In this document: positions 1-6,443 of the stretch, in pieces | Layout: the number at the start of each line of letters is the position of its first letter | Position numbering within the stretch: the stretch's first letter is position 1 | NCBI GenBank assembly: GCA_964484285.1 | Contig: CAZAEO010000113.1 | Location: 1-6,443 of the forward strand | Direction: 5' to 3' | From: CAZUQP01 sp964484285 | GTDB lineage: Bacteria; Pseudomonadota; Gammaproteobacteria; DSM-16500 | Length of the DNA stretch: 6,443 bases | Program-made: the position numbers and the translations under genes | Notes under the pieces: generated by a model | Told to the model about the DNA's origin: nothing | The model's database searches: none | The model's input: the letters and a program-made list of their open reading frames with translations, nothing else

Positions 1-2251
1 GTTTTGCCATCAAGCCACGCATACCAGCAAGCTGACGAATCTGTGCTGCCGAACCTCGCGCACCTGAATCTGCCATCATATAAATTGAATTAAATGATTC
101 TTGCTGAACTTTATGTCCTTTAGCATCTTTCACTGTATCAGTAGATAACTCAGCCATCATTGCCTTAGCAACTTGATCATTAGCACGCGACCAAATATCA
201 ACAACTTTATTATATCGTTCACCTTGGGTCACTAAACCAGAAGCATATTGTGCTTGGATTTTTCCGACTTCTTCTTCTGCCTGTGAAATAATATTTACTT
301 TTTCTTTCGGAATAACCAAATCATTCACGCCGATTGATACACCTGATTTGGTCGCATAAGAAAAACCGGTATACATTAATTGATCCGCAAAGATAACAGT
401 GGCTTTTAATCCCACATCGCGATAACACGTATTGATAATACTGGAAATAGCTTTTTTATTCATTGTTCGATTGACTAAATCAAACGACATGCCTTTAGGT
501 AACAGTTCTGATAAAAGTGCACGACCTACTGTTGTTTCAACCAAACGAATATTCTGCGTAAATTCACCGCTGATCTCACCCGGTAAATATTCTTTTATCC
601 GTGCGCGGATTTTAGCTTGCAATTCAATTAGTCCATTTTCATACGCTCGATGAATTTCATTAATATCAGAGAAAATCATGCCTTCGCCACGCGCATTTAC
701 TTTTGTACGAGTGAGATAATAAAGACCCAAGACCACATCTTGTGAAGGAACAATAATAGGCTCACCATTTGCAGGTGAAAGAATATTGTTAGTAGACATC
801 ATCAAAGAACGCGCTTCAAGTTGTGCTTCTAATGATAACGGGACATGCACAGCCATCTGGTCACCGTCAAAGTCCGCGTTATAGGCAGTACATACCAATG
901 GATGTAATTGAATCGCTTTGCCTTCAATCAAAACAGGTTCAAATGCTTGAATACCCAAACGATGTAATGTAGGTGCACGATTCAATAATACAGGATGTTC
1001 ACGAATCACTTGCTCTAAAATATCCCATACTGCTGCATCTTCGCGATCAACCATTTTCTTGGCAGCTTTAATGGTGGACGCAAGCCCTTGAATTTGTAAA
1101 CGGCTAAAAATAAATGGCTTAAACAATTCCAACGCCATTTTTTTCGGTAAACCGCACTGATGCAAACGAAGTGTAGGACCCACTACGATGACCGATCGCC
1201 CTGAGTAATCTACACGTTTACCTAACAAGTTTTGTCGGAAGCGACCTGCCTTACCTTTAATCATGTCCGCAAGTGATTTTAACGGGCGCTTATTAGAACC
1301 CGTAATAGCTCGGCCACGACGACCATTATCTAATAACGCATCCACAGATTCTTGCAACATGCGTTTCTCATTACGCACGATAATATCGGGTGCGTTCAAA
1401 TCTAAGAGACGTTTTAAGCGATTATTACGATTAATAACACGACGATAAAGATCATTTAAGTCTGATGTAGCAAATCGTCCGCCATCTAATGGAACTAATG
1501 GACGAAGATCAGGTGGCAATACAGGCAATACTGCCAATATCATCCATTCGGGTTTGTTTCCCGATGCCTGAAATGCTTCCATGAGTTTCAAACGTTTTGA
1601 TAGTTTCTTTAATTTTGCTTCGGAAGCAGTGCTCGCAATTTCTTCGCGAATCTTAGCAATTTCTGTTTCCAAATTAATTGCACGTAACAATTCTTGAATA
1701 GCTTCAGCACCCATGCGTGCATCAAATTCATCGCCATATTCTTCAATAGCATCATAATAGGCTTCATCAGAAAGTAATTGACCACGCTCTAATTGCGTCA
1801 TGCCTGGATCAATAACCACGTACGCTTCAAAATATAAAATGCGCTCTATATCACGCAATGTCATATCCAGCAATAAACCAATACGTGATGGCAAAGAACG
1901 CAAAAACCAAATATGCGCAATAGGACTTGCCAATTCAATATGACCCATACGATCACGTCGCACCTTGGATAGCGTAACTTCCACTCCGCATTTTTCGCAA
2001 ATAACACCACGATGCTTGAGTCGTTTGTACTTACCGCACAAACATTCGTAATCCTTGACCGGACCAAAAATTTTGGCGCAGAATAATCCATCGCGCTCAG
2101 GTTTAAAAGTACGATAATTAATTGTTTCTGGTTTTTTAACTTCACCATACGACCAAGAACGAATCATATCTGGCGATGCAAGACCAATATGAATAACATC
2201 AAATTCTTCAAGCTGTGCTTGCTGCTTCACTAAACTTAATAAATCTCTCAA
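1..2251 (-). CDS. rpoC: DNA-directed RNA polymerase subunit beta-prime (5' part, truncated by window edge)
   Basis: This is the largest subunit of core RNA polymerase and holds the catalytic magnesium. I translated it by hand from the TTG at 2251 and found 750 uninterrupted codons; the family protein is usually about 1400 aa, so just over half is present. It begins MRDLLSLVKQQAQLEEFD and aligns with E. coli RpoC with no net length change up to the catalytic motif. The zinc ribbon has C70, C72, C85 and C88 (CLCGKYKRLKHRG then CEKC). The sigma-binding clamp helices lie near 260-309, followed by the rudder and the switch-2 segment RFRQNLLGKRVDYSGRSV. The catalytic loop NADFDGDQM has D460, D462 and D464, each encoded by GAC between 874 and 860. 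The visible part ends in MMADSGARGSAAQIRQL and GMRGLMAK, just before the bridge helix; the trigger loop is outside. The start is TTG, supported by a Shine-Dalgarno and by an in-frame TGA at 2266-2264. The left end is the window edge, not a real truncation. Confidence 0.98.
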   Translation of the reverse strand, partial: MRDLLSLVKQQAQLEEFDVIHIGLASPDMIRSWSYGEVKKPETINYRTFKPERDGLFCAKIFGPVKDYECLCGKYKRLKHRGVICEKCGVEVTLSKVRRDRMGHIELASPIAHIWFLRSLPSRIGLLLDMTLRDIERILYFEAYVVIDPGMTQLERGQLLSDEAYYDAIEEYGDEFDARMGAEAIQELLRAINLETEIAKIREEIASTASEAKLKKLSKRLKLMEAFQASGNKPEWMILAVLPVLPPDLRPLVPLDGGRFATSDLNDLYRRVINRNNRLKRLLDLNAPDIIVRNEKRMLQESVDALLDNGRRGRAITGSNKRPLKSLADMIKGKAGRFRQNLLGKRVDYSGRSVIVVGPTLRLHQCGLPKKMALELFKPFIFSRLQIQGLASTIKAAKKMVDREDAAVWDILEQVIREHPVLLNRAPTLHRLGIQAFEPVLIEGKAIQLHPLVCTAYNADFDGDQMAVHVPLSLEAQLEARSLMMSTNNILSPANGEPIIVPSQDVVLGLYYLTRTKVNARGEGMIFSDINEIHRAYENGLIELQAKIRARIKEYLPGEISGEFTQNIRLVETTVGRALLSELLPKGMSFDLVNRTMNKKAISSIINTCYRDVGLKATVIFADQLMYTGFSYATKSGVSIGVNDLVIPKEKVNIISQAEEEVGKIQAQYASGLVTQGERYNKVVDIWSRANDQVAKAMMAELSTDTVKDAKGHKVQQESFNSIYMMADSGARGSAAQIRQLAGMRGLMAK

Positions 2252-2258
2252 GGTGATA

Positions 2259-2265
2259 CCCTCTC
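2259..2265 (-). promoter_or_regulatory. Shine-Dalgarno sequence of rpoC
   Basis: GAGAGGG on the minus strand is followed by 7 nt and then the TTG start of rpoC. Its position supports the TTG as the true start. The in-frame TGA at 2266-2264 overlaps this site, so no start upstream of it is possible in this frame. Confidence 0.8.
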
Positions 2266-2292
2266 ATCGATATATCAATTTCGCATTACTGA

Positions 2293-2342
2293 ATTGCCAT
2301 GAAGTTTATCCCCGCATACATAAGCGAGGACAAACTTGCAAT
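2293..2342 (-). repeat. Inverted repeat / predicted RNA hairpin between rpoB and rpoC
   Basis: Arms at 2302-2315 and 2324-2337 form a continuous 14-bp stem around an 8-nt loop (2316-2323). Twelve pairs are Watson-Crick. The other two would be G-U wobbles in the minus-strand transcript, that is, in the sense of rpoBC, but A-C mismatches in a plus-strand transcript. Beyond a 4-nt bulge (2298-2301), 2293-2297 pairs with 2338-2342 for 5 further base pairs. The structure begins 7 nt after the rpoB stop and ends 41 nt before the rpoC start, so it leaves the rpoC ribosome-binding site free. No U-tract follows on the 3' side, so it is not a typical intrinsic terminator. The role is unknown: an RNase III or mRNA-stability element, or a copy of a dispersed palindromic repeat, are possible. 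Confidence 0.8.
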
Positions 2343-2349
2343 GACCGAT

Positions 2350-5300
2350 TTATTCCAACTCCATATTAATTGCTAAGGAGCGAATTTCCTTGATTAACAC
2401 GTTAAATGCTTCTGGCATGCTCGATTCCATATAATGATCACCATCCACAATATTTTTATACATCTTAGTACGTCCACCGACATCGTCTGACTTCACAGTC
2501 AACATTTCTTGTAATGTGTAGGCCGCACCATATGCTTCTAATGCCCACACTTCCATTTCACCGAAGCGCTGACCGCCAAATTGTGCTTTACCACCTAACG
2601 GCTGTTGTGTCACTAAACTATAAGATCCCGTCGAACGCGCATGCATTTTATCATCCACTAAGTGGTTCAGCTTCATCATATACATGTAACCTACTGTAAT
2701 AGGACGCTCAAACGCTTTACCTGTACGGCCGTCATACAACGTTGCTTGTCCACTTTCTGGAAGATTTGCTAATTTCAACATTGCTTTGATTTCATCTTCT
2801 GATGCGCCATCAAATACCGGCGTTGCCATAGGGACACCACCCCGCAAATTTTTTGCCAGACTGACTATTTCTTCGTCTGATAAATTAGCAAGGTTTTCTT
2901 TGCGTTTATTGGTTGTATTGTAAATTGCACTCAGCATTTGACGCATTTGTCTAATGGAGTGCTGCTCTTCTAACATTTTACCAATCTTCAATCCAAGACC
3001 TTTTGCTGCCCAACCCAAGTGCGTTTCCAATACTTGCCCAACGTTCATACGTGAAGGGACACCCAGCGGATTTAACACGATATCCACAGGCGTGCCATCT
3101 GCCATGTAAGGCATATCTTCCACTGGTACAATGGTGGAAATTACACCTTTGTTACCATGACGTCCTGCCATTTTATCGCCAGGTTGAACACGGCGCTTGA
3201 CTGCAAGATACACTTTTGCGATTTTTAATACGCCAGGCGCTAAATCATCGCCCTGAGTGATCTTATTACGTTTTGCATCATATGCTTTTTCAAACTCAAG
3301 TCGTTCTTGTTTAAATTGATTAGCGGCTGCTTCGAGTTGTTTATTTGCTGCAACATCACGCAAGCGAATTTCAAACCATTTTTCACGTGGCACTTCAGCC
3401 AAATATCCCTTGGTAACCTTCGAACCTTTCTTTAATTTATTCGGACCCCCTTGCACAATACGATTCAGCAAAAGTTTTTCAATACGTTGGAAAATATCAT
3501 TTTCACGAATACGTAATTCATCGCTTAAATCTTGTTTGGCTTTAGCTAATTCATTTTTTTCAATTTCAAGCACACGTGCATCTTTTTCAACACCTTCACG
3601 CGTGAAAACCTGAACATCAATGACTGTACCTTCCATGCCTGTAGGAACACGCAAGGAAGTATCTTTAACATCCGATGCTTTCTCACCAAAAATAGCACGT
3701 AACAATTTTTCTTCCGGTGTCAGTTGAGTTTCACCTTTAGGTGTGACTTTTCCAACTAAGATGTCACCCGATTTAACCTCTGCACCGATATAGACAATAC
3801 CGCATTCATCTAACTTGCTTAATGCGCTTTCACCTACATTAGGAATATCTGCAGTGACTTCTTCAACACCTAATTTGGTATCACGCGCAATACACGTTAA
3901 TTCTTCAATATGAATACTGGTAAAACGATCTTCTTGCACTACACGTTCAGAAATAAGAATAGAATCTTCAAAGTTGTAGCCATTCCAAGGCATAAAAGCC
4001 ACCAAGAGATTTTGCCCAAGCGCAAGTTCACCAAGATCTGTTGATTGACCATCCGCTAAAACGTCGCCACGCTCAATGGTATCGCCTTTTTCTACCAATG
4101 GATGTTGATTAATACATGTGTCCTGATTCGTGCGGGTATATTTTGTTAAGTTATAAATATCAACACCTGTTTTACCTGACTCTGCTTCTTTGTCATTCGC
4201 GCGCACGACAATACGAGCAGAATCAACATAATCAATGACGCCGCCGCGCTTTGAGACCACTGTCACCCCTGAATCCTTGGCAACGATACGCTCCATTCCT
4301 GTCCCAACCAACGGTTTTTCAGTTTTTAACGTGGGCACAGCTTGGCGTTGCATGTTTGATCCCATCAATGCACGATTTGCGTCATCATGTTCTAAGAATG
4401 GAATTAACGCAGCAGCCACTGATACAATTTGTTTGGGAGAAACATCCATATATTGCACGCGATCTGGTGTAGTCAGCGTAGATTCATTTTTGTGTCTCAC
4501 AGGGACTAATGCATCTATCAACTTTCCTTTGCTATCTTGCGTTGCATTAGCTTGCGCAATCACATAATCGCCTTCCTCAATTGCTGAAAGATAAACAACA
4601 TCATCTGTTACTTTGCTATTTACCACTTTGCGATAAGGAGTTTCCAAAAAGCCATATTCATTGGTGCGCGCGTAAACTGCAAGTGAGTTAATTAAACCGA
4701 TGTTCGGGCCTTCTGGCGTTTCAATCGGACAAACACGTCCATAATGCGTTGGATGTACGTCACGCACTTCAAAACTAGCGCGCTCTCTTGTTAAACCACC
4801 CGGCCCTAATGCAGACACACGTCGTTTGTGAGTAATTTCAGAGAGTGGATTATTTTGATCCATAAATTGCGATAATTGACTTGAACCAAAAAATTCCTTA
4901 ATGGCAGCTGATACAGGTTTTGCATTAATTAAATCTTGCGGCATTAAATTTTCGGATTCTGACAAACTTAAGCGCTCTTTCACTGCGCGTTCAACCCGCA
5001 CTAAACCAACACGAAATTGGTTTTCAGTCATTTCACCCACACTGCGCACACGTCGATTACCTAGATGATCAATATCATCTATTGTACCTTCGCCGTTACG
5101 AATACTAATGAGTGTTTTCATCACATCAATAATATCTTCTTTAGCCAATACACCAGGGCCCACTATTTCTTGACGACCGACTCTGCGATTAAATTTCATT
5201 CGGCCAACATCAGACAAGTCATAACGCTCTGGAGTAAAAAATAAATTCTTAAATAATGCTTCAGCGGCATCCTTAGTAGGCGGTTCGCCCGGACGCATCA

Positions 5301-6426
5301 TGCGATAAATTTCAACTAATGCTTCGAGCACATTCGTTGTAGGATCAACTCGCAATGTATCAGAGATATAAGCACCATGATCAATATCGTTAATGTAGAG
5401 TGTTTCAAATCGCTTTATCTTAGCAGCAATAAATCCTTTCAAAATATCTGCCGTAATCACATCGTTAGCATTTGCTAAAATTTCGCCTGTTTCATCGTTT
5501 ACCACTGTTTTAGCTAACACTTTGCCAAGCAAGTAATCTGCTGGCACTTCTAATTTTTTAATATTGGCCTTTTCTAATTGCGCAATATGCCGCACCGTAA
5601 TACGACGATCCTGCTCAACGATGACTTTGCCTCCCTTCTTAATTTCAAAAGGAGCAATTTCACCGCGTAAACGTTCAGGAATAAGATCTAAACTAAATTC
5701 GCCGCTATGCAGATGAAACACATTATTTTCGAAGAATAAACCTAAAATATCTTCAACAGAATAATCTAATGCGCGCAACAAAATAGTTGCGGGTAATTTA
5801 CGACGACGATCAATGCGCACATAAATGCAATCTTTGGGATCGAATTCAAAATCCAACCACGAACCACGATAAGGAATCACACGCGCTGAAAATAATAATT
5901 TACCTGAGGAATGCGTTTTGCCGCGATCATGTTCGAAGAATACCCCAGGAGAACGATGCAACTGGGACACAATAACGCGCTCAGTTCCATTGATAACAAA
6001 CGTACCATGCTCAGTCATCAAGGGAATTTCACCCATGTAAACTTCCTGTTCTTTTACATCTTTAACAGCTTTAGCATCTTCTGAGTCTCTATCATAATGC
6101 ACCAAACGTACTTTCACGCGAAGAGAGGCGCCATAAGTTAAGCCGCGCATTCTACATTCTTTTACATCAAATACAGATTCGCCTAACCGATAACTCACAT
6201 ATTCCAACACAGAGCTTCCGGAAAAACTCGTGATCGGAAACACTGAAGCAAACGCAGCATGTAACCCAAAATTAGCGCGTTTATCAGGATCTACACCCGC
6301 TTGTAAAAACTTGTGGTACGATTCGAGTTGCAGTTCAAGTAATGGGGGAGTCCCTATTGTGCTGGGATGTTTACCAAAGTCTTTACGTATGCGCTTTTTC
6401 TCAGTGTATGAGTATACTGAACCCAT
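2350..6426 (-). CDS. rpoB: DNA-directed RNA polymerase subunit beta (complete)
   Basis: This is the second-largest subunit of core RNA polymerase. With beta-prime it forms the active-site cleft, and it contacts the template, the RNA-DNA hybrid and the incoming NTP. The 1358-residue product aligns by eye with E. coli RpoB (1342 aa) end to end. The N-terminus has the family VYSYTEKKRIRKDFGK motif at residues 4-19, which fixes the start. Protrusion and lobe follow, with betaSI1 at roughly 232-350. The rifampicin-binding region is at 514-544, with Q520, D523, H533, R536 and S538 matching E. coli Q513, D516, H526, R529 and S531. The fork region ETPEGPNIGLI is at 569-579. betaSI2 occupies roughly 945-1062. 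Active-site lysines K1085 and K1093 lie in GDKMAGRHGNKGVIS, and H1255 and K1260 correspond to E. coli H1237 and K1242. The C-terminal clamp segment ends in ELE, two residues shorter than in E. coli. The gene stops at TAA and is followed by rpoC after 98 nt. No frameshift or missing key residue was seen. Confidence 0.99.
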   Translation of the reverse strand: MGSVYSYTEKKRIRKDFGKHPSTIGTPPLLELQLESYHKFLQAGVDPDKRANFGLHAAFASVFPITSFSGSSVLEYVSYRLGESVFDVKECRMRGLTYGASLRVKVRLVHYDRDSEDAKAVKDVKEQEVYMGEIPLMTEHGTFVINGTERVIVSQLHRSPGVFFEHDRGKTHSSGKLLFSARVIPYRGSWLDFEFDPKDCIYVRIDRRRKLPATILLRALDYSVEDILGLFFENNVFHLHSGEFSLDLIPERLRGEIAPFEIKKGGKVIVEQDRRITVRHIAQLEKANIKKLEVPADYLLGKVLAKTVVNDETGEILANANDVITADILKGFIAAKIKRFETLYINDIDHGAYISDTLRVDPTTNVLEALVEIYRMMRPGEPPTKDAAEALFKNLFFTPERYDLSDVGRMKFNRRVGRQEIVGPGVLAKEDIIDVMKTLISIRNGEGTIDDIDHLGNRRVRSVGEMTENQFRVGLVRVERAVKERLSLSESENLMPQDLINAKPVSAAIKEFFGSSQLSQFMDQNNPLSEITHKRRVSALGPGGLTRERASFEVRDVHPTHYGRVCPIETPEGPNIGLINSLAVYARTNEYGFLETPYRKVVNSKVTDDVVYLSAIEEGDYVIAQANATQDSKGKLIDALVPVRHKNESTLTTPDRVQYMDVSPKQIVSVAAALIPFLEHDDANRALMGSNMQRQAVPTLKTEKPLVGTGMERIVAKDSGVTVVSKRGGVIDYVDSARIVVRANDKEAESGKTGVDIYNLTKYTRTNQDTCINQHPLVEKGDTIERGDVLADGQSTDLGELALGQNLLVAFMPWNGYNFEDSILISERVVQEDRFTSIHIEELTCIARDTKLGVEEVTADIPNVGESALSKLDECGIVYIGAEVKSGDILVGKVTPKGETQLTPEEKLLRAIFGEKASDVKDTSLRVPTGMEGTVIDVQVFTREGVEKDARVLEIEKNELAKAKQDLSDELRIRENDIFQRIEKLLLNRIVQGGPNKLKKGSKVTKGYLAEVPREKWFEIRLRDVAANKQLEAAANQFKQERLEFEKAYDAKRNKITQGDDLAPGVLKIAKVYLAVKRRVQPGDKMAGRHGNKGVISTIVPVEDMPYMADGTPVDIVLNPLGVPSRMNVGQVLETHLGWAAKGLGLKIGKMLEEQHSIRQMRQMLSAIYNTTNKRKENLANLSDEEIVSLAKNLRGGVPMATPVFDGASEDEIKAMLKLANLPESGQATLYDGRTGKAFERPITVGYMYMMKLNHLVDDKMHARSTGSYSLVTQQPLGGKAQFGGQRFGEMEVWALEAYGAAYTLQEMLTVKSDDVGGRTKMYKNIVDGDHYMESSMPEAFNVLIKEIRSLAINMELE

Positions 6427-6434
6427 ATAAGATA

Positions 6435-6439
6435 CCTCT
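6435..6439 (-). promoter_or_regulatory. Shine-Dalgarno sequence of rpoB
   Basis: AGAGG on the minus strand lies 8 nt upstream of the rpoB ATG at 6426. It shares the AGAGG core with the rpoC site. No in-frame stop is visible in the 17 nt before the ATG, so the start rests on this spacing and on the conserved N-terminus of RpoB. Confidence 0.75.
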
Positions 6440-6443
6440 GCAT

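Noticed and set aside
1861..2148. A 95-codon open frame on the minus strand with an ATG.
   Set aside because: It is out of frame with rpoC and lies wholly inside its strongly conserved N-terminal region, including the zinc ribbon. The protein has no recognisable features.
2265..2267. ATG upstream of the rpoC TTG as the start codon.
   Set aside because: It is out of frame with rpoC and opens a frame of only about 19 codons. It also overlaps the rpoC Shine-Dalgarno.
2252..2300. A separate rpoC promoter in the AT-rich end of the gap, using the GATATATC palindrome at 2269-2276 as a -10 box.
   Set aside because: No -35-like hexamer lies at a 16-18 nt spacing, and the palindrome alone is too weak as evidence.
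2293..2342. Rho-independent terminator after rpoB.
   Set aside because: The stem is strong, but it is followed by mixed sequence with no run of U in the sense direction. Stopping transcription here would also cut off rpoC, for which no other promoter is visible.
4235..4567. Plus-strand open frames of up to 110 codons opposite rpoB, two of which overlap each other here.
   Set aside because: They are antisense to conserved rpoB sequence, resemble no known family and overlap each other. They are chance open frames, as are the shorter plus-strand ones opposite rpoB and rpoC elsewhere in the window.
6441..6443. ATG at the right edge as an earlier rpoB start.
   Set aside because: It is out of frame with rpoB and lies just upstream of the Shine-Dalgarno. 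The ATG at 6426 matches the conserved N-terminus.

Overview
The window holds two genes, both on the minus strand: the complete rpoB (RNA polymerase beta subunit, 1358 residues) and, downstream of it, the first 750 codons of rpoC (beta-prime subunit), which runs off the left edge. Transcription goes from right to left. This is the classic bacterial rpoB-rpoC order.

Both proteins can be aligned by eye with the Escherichia coli subunits over their whole visible length. RpoB carries both lineage-specific insertions known from E. coli (betaSI1 and betaSI2). RpoC shows no net length change against E. coli from its start to the catalytic aspartates. This points to a gammaproteobacterium. The DNA is clearly AT-rich, and the beta subunit differs from the enterobacterial one: it has two extra N-terminal residues, about 13 extra residues within betaSI2, and lacks the last two residues. 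That fits a non-enteric, AT-rich gammaproteobacterium, possibly a Legionella/Coxiella-like host-associated lineage, but the genus is a low-confidence guess.

Layout from right to left: positions 6443-6427 are the end of the upstream leader with a Shine-Dalgarno sequence; 6426-2350 is rpoB; 2349-2252 is a 98-nt intergenic gap with a strong inverted repeat and the rpoC Shine-Dalgarno; 2251-1 is the 5' part of rpoC, starting at TTG. The two products join with the alpha dimer and omega to form the core RNA polymerase. No promoter or terminator is visible, so the genes are probably co-transcribed from a promoter beyond the right edge.

This is ordinary core-genome sequence. I found no new system, mobile gene or defence locus. 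The feature most worth a second look is the intergenic hairpin.
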